64,000 bases of DNA from Aldrovandia affinis (taxonomy: Eukaryota; Chordata; Actinopteri; Notacanthiformes; Halosauridae), in NCBI GenBank assembly GCA_029706075.1, contig JAINUG010000088.1:3740001-3804000 (forward strand). The letters run 5' to 3'. The notes beneath the pieces were generated by a model, which did not search any database, was not told the origin of the DNA, and saw only the letters and a list, made by a program, of their open reading frames with translations. Numbering within the stretch: the first letter of the stretch is position 1; each line of letters starts with the position of its first letter. A program made the position numbers and the translations under genes. This document shows, piece by piece, positions 1 through 10,812 of the stretch.

Positions 1-788
1 GTAGTAGTGGGCCTATCAGTGGGAGATGAGGGGCGGGACGTCACGGAAGCTGGACCTGAGCGACAGACCTTACTGAAATGATTCAATTTTCCGCAGCGCT
101 GATAAACTTTCCCCCGTGCAGAACAGTTCTGTGCCCTTAGCGTGTGATGTGGAGCCACAGTTCCCACAGTGCTGTCGTGGTCGGTCACGTGACTGTCGAG
201 TGAGCTGCATGCATGGGTCTGCATCCGAGTTGTCCGAGCACTCCGGTCTGCAGCGGATTCAATTTGGAATGCTTTCTGTATTGCATTTGCGAGAGTCAGG
301 TCATCGGGTTCACCCAGTATCCTTTCCCGTACTTTTGTATTGTTAGAATGTTCGGCGAGCTGGTCGCGAATTAACTCGTCATGCATAATGCAGAATTTAC
401 ACAGACTAGCTAAACACCGCAAGTTAGCTACATACTGGTGCAGACTCACCCGGCGCTGTTGATGGCGCCGACGAAAAATAATTCTCTGTAGAATGCCACT
501 CTGAGAAACTGAAAAGTGTGCATTCAAGAGACATACAGTTTCTGAATATGTGTCCGCAGTTCCCAGGGTCCTGAAAATCCGCTGCCCCTCAGCACCGAAA
601 CAGTGTAGGAGCCCGTTGTCTGGCCAAGCTCATGTCTTCCAGGCCCAACGCAACGATATAAGTTTTGAACGATTCCAGCCAGCAAGTCCACGGCACGGGA
701 GGCTTGCCAGGTAAAGCCAGGAAGGGAGAAGGCGGCGGGAGTGAAAATTCAGCCACTACTATGTTTGAAGGAGAGAACTGGGACACCA
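1..788 (-). pseudogene. Ty3/Gypsy gag fragment
   Basis: Read on the minus strand, this stretch encodes pieces of a retrotransposon Gag in several frames. Near 640-700 there is a segment with PPVPWTCWLESF and YIVALGL. Around 370-450 comes HQYVANLRCLASLC, then HDELIREQLAEHSNN. It continues through a run resembling ERILGEPDDLTLANAIQ near 290-340. A zinc knuckle follows near 60-90 (RCGKLNHFSKVC, a CX2CX4HX4C-type motif whose first cysteine is replaced). This order and wording are typical of Gypsy-type gag in fish. Frame changes and in-frame stops show it is dead. The element runs off the left edge, so protease and reverse transcriptase would lie outside the window. Family assignment is from recognised motifs, not from a search. 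Confidence 0.65.
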
Positions 789-1050
789 TGTTTGCATTTG
801 GTAGCTTGTTGCTTTATTGAAACTTTCTAGCCACGGCACACACACGAGTTCATGGCTCCACCTACTACCGCATGCATAGTAACCACATGGTCCAGCATTA
901 CTGTAAGTGCTGCAGTAGGCGGACATAGCATGGGCATGTCCTACAGAAGTGTCAATAGACATATTTTCCCAACTGAAAGCAGCAGCCTACGTGAAAATCA
1001 ATCAGTATGTGTGGGTGTGTGCAGCGCCAACTGCTGACAAGTCTACTACA
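789..1050 (-). repeat. Probable 5' LTR of the Gypsy element
   Basis: On the minus strand this block begins TGTAGTAGACTTG at 1050 and ends AAACA at 789. It contains an AATAAA signal near 810-820, as an LTR R region would. It is followed at once by TGGTGTCCCAG (788 downward), which has the form of a primer-binding site complementary to a tRNA 3' end. The adjoining gag supports the call. The partner LTR is outside the window, so the exact ends are inferred. Confidence 0.45.
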
Positions 1051-1194
1051 CTGCAATACGCACTTCAATTGTGGTAATTGAATGAGATCGTAATGCATTG
1101 ATTACTTAATAAGTAGCTTCCACATCTTGGTTTTGGAGGACGGAACTGCAGGTTCCTGACAGAGGTGGTGAAAAATACATGCCCTTAAACGTGT

Positions 1195-1473
1195 AATGGC
1201 AAATCTAGTTAAATGTTACTTTCTCAGTAATGCTCTGGAAGGTACTGAATAAGTACATGGGAATTAATGTATTTTACAGCCCTGTTCCACCTTACTTGCC
1301 AAGTATGTATGAGTAATTATTCAGTAAGAGGCAGGAAACCAATTACACATTATCAATATAACTGTATCATTAGGAATGGCAATTTATTTAAATGTTACGT
1401 TCTCAGTAATGCTCTGGAAGGTACCTGATAAATACCCAGGTATGGTAATCAATTTATTTTACAGCCCTGTCAC
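1195..1473. repeat. Two diverged copies of a ~96-base block
   Basis: Bases 1195-1290 and 1375-1473 share the order AATGGCAA, AATGTTAC, TCTCAGTAATGCTCTGGAAGG and TTTTACAGCCCTGT. They lie about 180 bases apart in the same orientation. No coding potential was seen. Similar AAGTA/TTACC-rich sequence recurs at 3440-3640 and 6990-7150, suggesting a dispersed non-autonomous element. Confidence 0.5.
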
Positions 1474-1490
1474 ACATTACATACCAGGTA

Positions 1491-1614
1491 TCTCATCTCA
1501 TCTTCAGCCGCTTATTCCTGGTCAGGGTCGCGGGGGGGCTGGAGCCTATCCCAGCATGCATTGGGACGAGAGGCAGGAATACACCCTGGACAGGTCGCCA
1601 ATCCATCGCAGGGC
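1491..1614 (-). mobile_element. Short LINE-tail retroposon copy
   Basis: A ~124-base insert is flanked by a 12-base direct repeat, ACATACCAGGTA (1479-1490 and 1615-1626). Read on the minus strand it starts GCCCTGCGATGGATTGGCG and ends in a GATGA-type simple repeat. It matches a very common fish interspersed repeat that I associate with the 3' end of an RTE-like LINE; the family name is tentative. A second copy with the same ends sits at 10669-10798. Confidence 0.6.
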
Positions 1615-1724
1615 ACATACCAGGTAACTATGGGTAATTACCCAGTAATTTGGAGAAAATGTCACATTGTAATCAATACAACAGCAACAGCAGTAATTTC
1701 CATCAGGTCACACAGTACTTTCTT

Positions 1725-3420
1725 TTCTTTTCTTTTTTTATTGCAAATAACTAATATCACAGCACAATACAAGACAAAAACACAGAAGTAACAATACAAG
1801 AAGCACAAAAACAGCACTAGACCAAAAAACTAAACAAACCAATGCAAATATTACACCATTATCGGGCCAAAGCCAAGAAGAAAAAATACAATTTTATAAG
1901 TAGGTTAAGGTAAAACTTCATATGTAGTAGGTGCAACTGGGTTATTCAATTAATCTATACGGTCCTTCATATTAAGGTTATTAAATGTTCTCCCAAAATT
2001 CCCCAGTGCTTAACATATCCCGGTTTCTCTTGTAATTTTCCATTTCCCCACTTTTTTGGGCAATCAATCTTCCAAGAATGAAATAGTGTTTAACATTTAG
2101 CTTAAAGTGGTTTAGTGAAAGTTCTGTTGTTTTGAAAGTATATATCTTCCCTAGGAAGGGATCCTTTTTCCATGAGGAGGGTATCGCTGGAAGGAGTTGA
2201 GTGTGTACATGAGTAGTGCAGATGCCATCATACCCATTACAGAAAGTTTCATAGGTACACTATATGGCCAAAAGTCAGTGGACACCTGACCATCACACCT
2301 ACACTATATGGCCAAAAGTCAGTGGACACCCTACTAATTATTGAGTTCAGGTGTTTCAGCCACACCCATTGCCAACAGGTGCATAAAATCCAGTACATAG
2401 CCACAGACAAACATTTCAAATTCAGAATGGTTCGTAAAGAGCTCAGTGACTTTAAACGCGGCACTGTCATAGGATGCCACCTTTGCCACAAGTCAGTTCG
2501 TGAAATTTCTGCCCTACTAGATGTGCCCCTGCACAGAGCCCTGACCTCAACCCCATTGAACACCTTTGGGAGGAATTAGAACGCCGATTGCGAGCCAGGC
2601 CTTCTCGTCCAGCATCAGTGCCTGACCTCACATATGCTCTTTTGGCTGAATGGGCACAAATTCCCACAGACACGCTCCAAAATCTTGTAGAAAGTCTTCC
2701 CAGAAGAGTGGCAGCTGTCATAAGGGGGGTCCAACTCCATATTAATGCCCATGGTTTTAGAATGCGATATCCAACAAGCTCATATAGGTGTGATGGTCAG
2801 GTGTCCACTGACTTTTGGCCATATAGTGTATGTATGTTTCCATCCATGTCCACAATATCATTTATAAAAAATATCCATTTGTCAATAAATGATTGCCAGT
2901 GATGAGGTTTGCCACTCACTTTAATATTTGTATTTAAACAAATCAGCTGTTGAAGAATTTCCTGAGCTGTATCAGGTGGGTAGAATTGGAAGTGTAACAA
3001 GGATTTTATTGCGTCTTTATTAAAATCATCTGTTGGGATTCAACGTAGTGTTTATTCAGCTGAAAAAATAGGAGGAGGTTCCAGTCAATTTTGGGGTTTG
3101 TCTGCTTAAATAATTGACAATAATCAAGTTGGGATTAAAGTATATTTTTTGTATCCATGACGCCATATGCATTTTATAAGTATTTCATGTAAATTGGGAA
3201 ACCACCAATTAATTGATTAAAGTCATTTCCCCATAAACTGATAGGTTTCCAAGGTTGTAAGATTTTATCAATCTTGGCTAAATTCATTTCAGCTAGATCT
3301 TCCATGTTTCCAGGAATATGGATGGTGCATTTAATTGGTGTGTTGCATGGGAATTTAAAGTTGAATTTCTAAGAGAACCAATCTTAAGTAAGAAGCATTT
3401 TTCATAATTTGGTTTTAGCC
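1725..3420 (-). mobile_element. 5'-truncated L1-like LINE (dead)
   Basis: The insert is bounded by a direct repeat of CACACAGTACTTTCTT (about 1709-1724 and 3421-3436). Its left edge is a T-rich run, which is a poly(A) tail when read on the minus strand. The minus strand near 2840-2960 encodes NTNIKVSGKPHHWQSF and INDIVDMDGN. After the nested Tc1 insertion it continues with YETFCNGYD and LLPAIPSSWKK, resembling the C-terminal part of vertebrate L1 ORF2. Stops and frame breaks are present. Target duplication, poly(A) tail and 5' truncation together indicate target-primed reverse transcription. Confidence 0.6.
2258..2828 (+). mobile_element. Internally deleted Tc1-like transposon
   Basis: The outer ends, 2258-2300 and 2786-2828, are a perfect 43-base inverted repeat starting CACTATATGGCCAAAAG, and a TA lies on each side. 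Inside, the plus strand encodes a Tc1 N-terminal DNA-binding segment (KELSDFKRGTVIG, 2427 onward), then jumps to the transposase C-terminus (DLNPIEHLWEELERR, near 2540-2590, containing the glutamate of the DDE triad). The middle of the transposase is missing, so it could only move in trans. It lies inside the L1-like insertion. A second left-end copy starts at 2302. Confidence 0.8.
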
Positions 3421-3436
3421 CACACAGTACTTTCTT

Positions 3437-4309
3437 GGTAATTGAAAGTGAAGTGAACTACGAGGAAAGATTCCACATGCAGCAGAAACATTCTGAGAAA
3501 CAACTGATCAAAAACAGGTAGTTACATGAGAAGTCCTCAAAGAGGTACCCATAGTTATGAAGTACTTACATAATCCTTCAAGGAGGAACATTGTAAGTAC
3601 CTAGAAATTAACCTGAATAAGTACTGATTAGTAAACTGTTTCCACAACGGGCTGGTAGACCATGGTTTAAGACCCCCAAAAAACAAAAAAGCAGAGGAAG
3701 TCCCGCCTAGTTATGGTGCGCTCATTTTTCTGACCAATGGCCATCAAGCTGCACACCCCAGTTTCATTCAGTGGGGCTGCCTTTCAGTGCTGTGGTCTTT
3801 TGAATCATCACACATTGAGAGTAAGGCAAAAGCTAAATACAAATCTCCAAATATTGGGGTTTATGACAGGAAAGGAATAGGTAAGGGATGACAATGGAAT
3901 TGTTTGTGTTTGCAGAGGCCCCAATAAAGATGAAAATGATGATAGATACTATGAATGCCATATATATATGGGATAATAATTTGTATATTATGTGTGCTGA
4001 ACCAGGGGGTTGATATATCACTCAAAGGCTATTGATCAGGGTTAATCTAGCTAGCATGTAAACTAGTAAATGCTATTGATCAAGGTTACTCTAGCTAGCA
4101 TGAGATACAGTATAAGGTTTAGAAAGGAAAACATGTATAAACAGTACACAAGTACAATGAGTGCATAAGCAATTCCTTTATATTTGTGTCATTAAAACAC
4201 AAAACCTAGATGTAATATTCTGGCAACATTCTTCAATGGAATATGCTGCTGTCATGTCATTTAATATATTTTTGCTTGCATTATGCATTTGTTTTATAGT
4301 CATGGACAC
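3437..4309. other. Non-coding stretch with a small tandem duplication
   Basis: No gene seen. Bases 3440-3640 hold the dispersed AAGTAC/TTACC-rich sequence noted at 1195-1473. Bases 4022-4106 contain two ~57-base copies of a unit with GCTATTGATCA, GGTTA and TCTAGCTAGCATG. Confidence 0.4.
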
Positions 4310-5074
4310 CATTTTATGGGAAAGGAAAGGAAAAGGAGAGTGTAGCCACAGTCCCAGAGAATCCTGCTGACTCAGAAATTGAGGATTTTACTGATGAGGA
4401 TGATGATGATCCAGATTGCACCCCCAGTCATGAAGATTACAGTGATGATTCTCACCTGTCTGAGTTATCTGAAACAGATGATACCCCAAGTACATCTCTG
4501 AATACACCTCCTTCCAAAAAAAGAAAGGGTAGAAATAGGCTTGTGGTCGTCTCCCAGAAGAAAAGTAACAGTGAGCAGCCCCCTGTTTCTGATGCATTGC
4601 CACGAGAGAGAATTTGGAGAAAGGCAGATATTCCCTCTTTCCAGTGTCCTAAACCAATGTCCTCCTCCCATTGATGTTGACACTGCATATAATTACTTCA
4701 ATTAGCTTTTCACAGAAGAAAATATCAGTCACATTTGCGAGCAAACAAATCTGTACTCTGCTCAAGAGTTGGGGGACCCCATTCAAACAAACCCAAAAGA
4801 GATGCAGGACTTCCTGTCCATACTCCTGTACACTGGAGTGTATCCATTCCCCTCATTTGAGGATTACTGGAGTCCCGAGAGCTGGTATATGAAGGTGGCT
4901 GACATTATGCCATTGTGCAGGTTCCGTACTTTGTGTCGCTATGTCCACTTCAATGATGATTCTGCACGTAGAAACACCAAAGACAGGTTCTACAAGATTC
5001 ATCTCATGTTTGATATGTTACGCAGACGATGCCTTCTCATTCCCCCAGACAACAAGCAAAGCATTGATGTCTGA
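4310..5074 (+). pseudogene. piggyBac-type transposase fragment
   Basis: The clearest part is 4769-5074, with FLSILLYTGVYPFP, then DIMPLCRFRTLCRYVHFND and DRFYKIHLMFDMLR. These belong to the N-terminal part of the DDE_Tnp_1_7 (piggyBac/PGBD) transposase domain. Upstream, 4375-4680 encodes in a shifted frame an acidic D/E-rich segment, then a lysine-rich SKKRKGRN-like patch. Acidic then basic is the usual N-terminal layout of these proteins. Two or more frameshifts separate the parts, and homology stops near 5070 before any catalytic aspartate, so it is inactive. No TTAA-flanked ends were identified. Confidence 0.7.
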
Positions 5075-5119
5075 AGGAATTGACCTTTTGTTATTTTCAA
5101 GATGGAAATTGAAGTTTTA

Positions 5120-6608
5120 GGGCCCTATTTTCATGCCGGCGCTAAGCGGCGTTATGCCCTAACACAGGCGAATTGCCAGTTTCGTCTGTCGCAAACGGAA
5201 TATTTCCCGTCTCTGCCAAGTTTGGCAATTTCGTGGTGCGCAATGAAGGCGTTTGCGCGACTCTGGGTTGGGCAGCGCAATAGGGGGTGTGACAGTGAAA
5301 ACAGTCGGCGCTATGCAAGTTTGGTGTCAAATAATGAGTTCGCGTTAACGTCCAACTAGACCACCTCTTAGCGCAAACGCTGACGCTCTGTGCAATTTGG
5401 TGACTTTATTGATGCGCACATATGAACATAAGGTTATCTGAAATCACATGAGAATGATTTGTGAATATTGTTAATTTCCCCCCACGTTGAGGCAAATTGT
5501 CCAATCCATGGGTAACTTGCAAGCGTAATCAATTTAGCTAAAAACTATTTCATCACAGCTTGTGGTTATTCAATGCACGGACATGAAAGACTGAAGCCAG
5601 CAGGCCATCCATCGCTACCGTTCAGTAAGATACGCCTGTTAAATAAATATATGTTTGTATGCACATTTTTTTTCTTATGTGAAAGGGTTTCTTTCCATTT
5701 GCACTACAGAAAATGGAGTGCATAATTGGACGCCGAAGGCGATACTGTGAGCAATACCCTGGGTTTGGTAGCCGTTGTTGGCAGATGGCTATCAGTTCGG
5801 CTGTACATGCAGTTTCTTCCAGTCTTGTCCAACATGCAAATTAGTTTATTACTTTTCCTACACCCGACAGCCAGCAGAGAACTAAACAGGATTTTTATAC
5901 ATGTGCAGTTGCGCATCTGATCACGGTATCATTTATGTAAATCGGAAGGGGGCCCACTCCATTACTATCCAGGTGGTTTGTGATGCACACTCCTGGGTGA
6001 AGCATGTAGGCCTACTGCATGACGAACATAAATGAAACAGGCCTAGTTGCAGTTGTGAGTTTGTCATTTATTGCTTTCCATTGAACAATTACATTAAGTT
6101 AGAAGAAAATAAACATTGTTTTGGAAGTTGGAAAGCCTACAAATAAGGAAAAAAAGAGATGGTAAAATAAAACACTTTCCTTTAACAATGTAGGTCTCAA
6201 AATATAAACTCAAATCATGAAAATAACAAAGTAATGTGCGCCTTGTTTTCCCTCTCTGATTGACACGCCAACTTTTCCACACCTCCTCGCTCTCCTCTTT
6301 TGAGAAGCGCTCCTGGCGCAGCCACTTATAACTGTCATCCATGTTAGGAAATTGCCAATTTGCTATAGCGTTAGTGTACTGGTATTTAAAGGGACAGAAA
6401 ATAGGTGTTCTGATTGGCCATTATGAAACCAAACCCCCACCACACCAACATGTAAGGTAATGCAACCTTTTTTACAACTGCGCCGGAGGTGCGCTATTGC
6501 CCTAAGTCACGAAATTACCGAAATTGCATTACACACGCCCTAAAGCGCCACCGTCTTCGCTTTGCATCTGCGTTACCGACACCATCCTAATTCACCAAAA
6601 TAGGGCCC
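5120..6608. mobile_element. PIF/Harbinger-like non-autonomous element
   Basis: It starts GGGCCCTATTTTCATG and ends AAAATAGGGCCC, forming short inverted ends. A TTA sits directly on each side (5117-5119 and 6609-6611), the three-base duplication expected for PIF/Harbinger. Sub-terminal sequence is rich in GCGC and TTAGCGC motifs, as in other fish elements with this end. There is a minus-strand reading frame at 6094-6342, but I recognise no transposase or Myb-like domain in it. Length is 1,489 bases. Confidence 0.7.
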
Positions 6609-6611
6609 TTA

Positions 6612-6845
6612 GTTTCATTTGACCAAAATGCGTTGAGGCATAGCCTAAATAACTTTTCATTTTCACCGTCAATGAGTCAATGGGTTTTTTAGTTTTACTC
6701 TATATGATAAGTTTGATCATTTTCATGATGGAAATTGACATTTTAAATTAATTTGATCAAAATGTACTCAGACTTGAATACATTTTCATGTTCACTGACC
6801 TGGGTCAATGGCTTTTTTAGTTTTACCTTACAGTCTCTACCAGCC
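6612..6845 (+). repeat. Two tandem units, one split by the Harbinger element
   Basis: Around 5101-5119 plus 6612-6700 and again at 6724-6830 the same order appears: GATGGAAATTGA, then TTTGA(C/T)CAAAATG, TTTTCA, and TCAATGG followed by TTTTTTAGTTTTAC. The unit is roughly 120 bases. The Harbinger-like element sits inside the first unit, so the duplication came first. Confidence 0.5.
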
Positions 6846-7904
6846 GGTTGAGGTAAATCATTTGTAAACTAAGGGTCAAGGTTAAAAAAAAAACTCAGAA
6901 TGTCTTATTTCTTCTCCCAGTAGTAGGATTTTAAGGAAAAATTTTTTTACAATAAAATCTACATATGAACTAACAAGGCTATTACCTGGTAAGTGTAAAG
7001 TTTTTCTTTGTATTTACTGTATAGTTTCTAAGTACTAAATTATTTAGTGGGTGCTTAAGGATACTTACCATAATAGTATGGTATAATACCATATAAGTAA
7101 CTGCTGTAACTAATCATCTACTTACCTAGTAAATACCAAGTAATTATTGGACTGTAAAATAGAAGGTTGCCCCGAACAATGCCCTGAAACCACTTAGTTA
7201 AGGGTACCGCCCACTATTCCAGAAGAACACAACTAATGAGATTGCCTGTTAGCAACGGGGCGAAACTACAGCAGATACAACGTAAACTGATAAAACAGCA
7301 TCAAATTAACACTGGTTGAAGCTAATCAGCGAAAACTAGTCTAACAGATACAGTATATAGTAAGCAGGTTAAAACTACACTAAAACCAAGGTACAACAGT
7401 TCAGTTAGTTGATTTTAACTAATAACACAAAGCGAGGCTACAACAGTTCAGTTTTAACTAATAACATCTACTGTAGATTAAGTCGTAGACCTGATTACTC
7501 ACAGATTCTGGAGGCCAACCAATGATTAAACAAAACCAGGACAGAATGCATATTGATGTGAATATTTGGATCGTATTGTGATCTGTGAAAATGCAGCCTA
7601 CACTGTTTCCAAGAAGATATTCTGTGATTTAATCATTTCAGTCCCTGGAATTGGGTCCATCTCTGCCTCCCAGCTGGAGAAGGGCGTGGAACATTCCAGG
7701 GCTCCGCTACCAAATTGACTGTTTAGTGCACTGATGTGCACATCTATGGGGAGGCTGTGACAAGGTTGTCCAGAGTATATCTGGAGACACGGGGAGCAGA
7801 AGACTGTGCTGAGTTTGACAGAGAACTTTGTCTGCCTAGGCACCAGACCTTTGGTGACCTCACCTGAATAAATAACACAGGCATGGATGCTCCAATGAGA
7901 GAAA

Positions 7905-8072
7905 CAGAGAGAGATTACAAAGGGGGAGGGGGAAAGAGAGGCAAAGATAGAGAGAGAGATGAGGGGAGTCTGAGAGGGAGGGGTGAGGGAGAGATAGAGG
8001 CAAAGAGAGAGAGGAGGAAGGGAGAAAGTGGCAAAGAAAGAGAGGGGGTAGGGGAGAGAGAGAAATCGGTCC
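7905..8072. repeat. Purine-rich GA low-complexity block
   Basis: About 170 bases are almost pure A and G on the plus strand, in irregular GAGAGA and GGGAGG runs. Long reading frames here have arginine/glutamate-only composition and are not credible proteins. Confidence 0.8.
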
Positions 8073-8186
8073 AGTGACTTTAATTATTTGAATTCCCTGA
8101 AGTTTACCACACAGTGAGAATACATTGTGCCTGTTGTAAAGCCTTGATGGTAAAAAAATTATAAAAGAAAAAAAAAATGGACAAAA

Positions 8187-8458
8187 AAAATGCATCACTG
8201 TGCAACACAGCTCAAAACTGCACATCACTGCTCAAAACTGTGCATCACTGCACAACACTGTGCATCACTTCTCAAAACTGCACATCACTGCTCAAAACCG
8301 CGCATCACTGCTCAAAACTGCGCATCACTGCACAACACTGCGCATCACTGCTCAAAACTGCGCATCACTGCTCAAAACTGCGCATCACAGCTCAAAACTG
8401 TGCATCACTGCTCAAAACTGCGCATCACTGTGCAACACTGCTCAAAACTGTGCATCAC
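8187..8458. repeat. 20-base minisatellite, ~13 units
   Basis: The unit is close to GCATCACTGCTCAAAACTGC, with exact 20-base spacing across most of the array. Variants include CACAACACTG in place of CTCAAAACTG in several units and a few CAGCTC forms. Because 20 is not a multiple of 3 and the unit lacks stops, all three plus frames stay open, which explains three overlapping reading frames. Confidence 0.9.
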
Positions 8459-8634
8459 GTTTTATATCGTACCCCTTTTGGAGGTGTTCTTAAATATGTT
8501 GTTGATGTCTTTGAAATTGAGAGCAGTTGTTCTTAGGATGGCAAAGTACAGTATGTAGGGTGGGTGGACGTTAAGTAACATTACACTGTCTACTTCTCTG
8601 AACCACTTAGTCATTCTCCTTGCTTGCATACATT

Positions 8635-8636
<2 letters not shown>

Positions 8637-8687
<51 letters not shown>
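8637..8687. repeat. (CA)n microsatellite
   Basis: About 25 uninterrupted CA units. Confidence 0.95.
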
Positions 8688-8689
<2 letters not shown>

Positions 8690-9007
8690 TTATTACACAT
8701 ACTCGCATACAGACATGTTTTAATATTATTGTTTGGAGCAAGTGTCTTTCACCACTTGTCTTTATGAACTGATTCTGTATCAGCACTATGGAGCTAATCC
8801 ATATGGAGGCTATGGAGGCAGCTCCATAGTGCTGATCCAGAGTCAGTCCTTGATGTAGCAAAATATATAGGCTATAGCCTATATTAAAACAAAAAGGCTC
8901 AGCTAATTACCTCCTTGTTTTCTAATAAACAATTCCACTGAACAATTTGTTGCCTACCAATTTGTTTGACTGCTTGATCTCAGAGACAACATTTGGTGTG
9001 AAGTAGC

Positions 9008-9078
9008 TGTTGTGATATGTAGTTACCATATCAGTCCACAAGTTGGCAGTCTATAATTATCTAACTACACAATCTACA
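9008..9078 (+). repeat. Left LTR remnant
   Basis: These 71 bases match the first 71 of the right LTR almost exactly. Identity stops after ACAATCTAC at 9078, where unrelated sequence with (TC)n and (ACGC)n repeats (9099-9154) follows. No primer-binding site could be identified downstream. Confidence 0.75.
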
Positions 9079-9094
9079 GGTCCGTTTGGCAACA

Positions 9095-9136
<42 letters not shown>

Positions 9137-9503
9137 GCACGCACGCACGCACGCCAGATGACTGGTGCACAAACACATAGTAGCCTAGGTGGCTACAGTG
9201 CATATAGAAATAGTTTCACTAAGCACCTGTATTGTATATTTCATACAGGATTTACTTGGTAAAATTAGGCTTAATTAGCCGCACGGGAACAGCAAAGGTT
9301 ACTCAAAAACAGGCTCTATACACAGTGAATCACGTAGCATATATTATGCATAACAAATAGCCTAACTTTAGGGATGGGAGCGTCAGGTAGCCGGTTAACT
9401 ACATAGCTAACTTTCGTTAATGGCAATTATATTAATAACCTAGTAACAAACACAAACAGTACTGTATTTTGCGTAACCTATACAGGCAGGGTTAGCTAGC
9501 TAG

Positions 9504-9725
9504 CTAGCTACCTTCTGTGTCGTTGGCATCAACATCGGTAACGTGCTCCTCGTTCACAGCCACCTGCGTTGCACTAGAACTAGCCACAGCTTGGCTGCTA
9601 AATTCACTATCGAGCTGGCTGGCAGTGCATACATCCACTGCAGCAGGTTTAAAATAATTCGAAATTGCGGGAATAGCCGCCAGCATTGCAGACTCTTTTA
9701 TTTCCATTTCTTTCTTTTGCCCCAC
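9504..9725 (-). other. Open minus-strand frame, origin unclear
   Basis: This 73-residue frame opens MGQKKEMEIKESAM, contains ISNYFKP, and is rich in serine, valine and acidic residues. The style resembles N-termini of fish hAT-derived proteins, but that is only an impression. It lies where the Gypsy Gag N-terminus should be, in the opposite orientation, so it may belong to inserted material. A (TAGC)n run at 9490-9511 closes it. Confidence 0.2.
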
Positions 9726-9739
9726 TGCTCCTCAGGGAG

Positions 9740-10110
9740 ACTGGATTTACCTTAGCTGGTGCCATGAGGATATGCCACGCGAGTGAATTAGCTCTGCTGC
9801 ATGCTAAAACGTTCAGCGAGAGCGCGAGAGCCATTGTCGGTGAAAGCACATCAGTAGCCACGATGTCGGGAAAAGCAAAGAATTACGGATTGAACAAAAT
9901 TAAAAAACAACTAGAGAAATAAACATTTCAGTGTAAACGGTGTGGCACGCGACACACTCCAAAGCAATGTCCGGCTTATAGCAAATACTGCACAAAGTGC
10001 AAGGGACAAAATCATTTCGCAAAGCAATGTTTTTCCAAATGGAAACCGACAAAGGGGCAACATGTGCATGTAGTGGAAGAGACTGATCTTAGTGATGCGT
10101 TCTTTGTGTG
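9740..10110 (+). pseudogene. Gypsy Gag C-terminus with two zinc knuckles
   Basis: The frame opens with FTLAGAMRICHASELALLHA and runs to a TAA at 9920. Directly after, in the same frame, come CKRCGTRHTPKQC and CTKCKGQNHFAKQC, two CCHC knuckles that bind retroelement RNA during packaging (the first has three rather than four residues before histidine). Sequence then degenerates at the inserted block near 10110. Confidence 0.7.
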
Positions 10111-10600
10111 TCAGGGCTGTTGTAGGTACGGAACCAATTGCAGGCGAGAGAGAGACCCAGAATGCAGAGACGCGTTTAAGATCTTTTAATAAGCCTAAAC
10201 GCAGGCAGGAATGAAAGCAAACAATGTCTGATAAGACACGTAACGATACTAACAAACAAAACAAAATGACAAACGAGGAGGAACAAACAAAACTAGTAAA
10301 ACGGTAAATCCAAAACGTATTCCAAAACACGGGAATCTAAGAAAACAAACAAGAACACAAATAAACAATTTCGCAAGAGGCAAGCAACACGAAGCAACAG
10401 TGGTTTCGGCAAAGCAAAGCAAGATAATGTCCGAGCAGCGAGCAGCGAAAGTGAGCCGGTTAAATGTCCTCTTGGTAATTACTCACAGCTGCCAGTCATT
10501 TCTTTAATTGGTTTTGCACATTCCTGGCATGCCTTTCACTCTTCCTGATTGGGGCTTGGGGGAAATGCCTGCTTGCTGGTCGAGTCGTGACATTGTGGGC
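10110..10600. mobile_element. Foreign block interrupting the Gypsy frame
   Basis: Coding similarity to Gypsy Gag/protease stops near 10110 and resumes near 10600. The sequence between is non-coding and A-rich in its centre. It begins near TGTTGTAGG and ends near GTGACATTG, so it could be a solo LTR or another non-autonomous element. I found no convincing target duplication, so the class is open. Confidence 0.4.
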
Positions 10601-10668
10601 ATGGTAGCTCATGACAATTCCAAACAGGCACACAATGAACAGAACATTGAGAAGGACAAGTGGATAGT

Positions 10669-10798
10669 CCATCCATCCATCCATTATCTAAGCCGCTTAT
10701 TCCTGGTCAGGGTCGCGGGGGGGTACTGGAGCCTATCCCAGCATGCGTTCCGGGCGAGAGGCAGGAATACACCCTGGACAGGTCGCCAATCCATCGCA
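10669..10798 (-). mobile_element. Short LINE-tail retroposon copy
   Basis: It is flanked by a perfect 14-base duplication, GACAAGTGGATAGT (10655-10668 and 10799-10812). The body is the same repeat as at 1491-1614, and on the minus strand it ends in an (ATGG)n tail. Removing it joins the Gypsy protease frame upstream of PLKLDTGA, so it arrived after the Gypsy element. Confidence 0.75.
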
Positions 10799-10812
10799 GA
10801 CAAGTGGATAGT

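Noticed and set aside
8187..8458. CRISPR array
   Set aside because: Units abut without spacers, and the DNA is eukaryotic.
8177..8558. Three overlapping plus-strand frames of about 100-120 codons
   Set aside because: They are readings of the 20-base minisatellite in three phases; no codon or domain signal.
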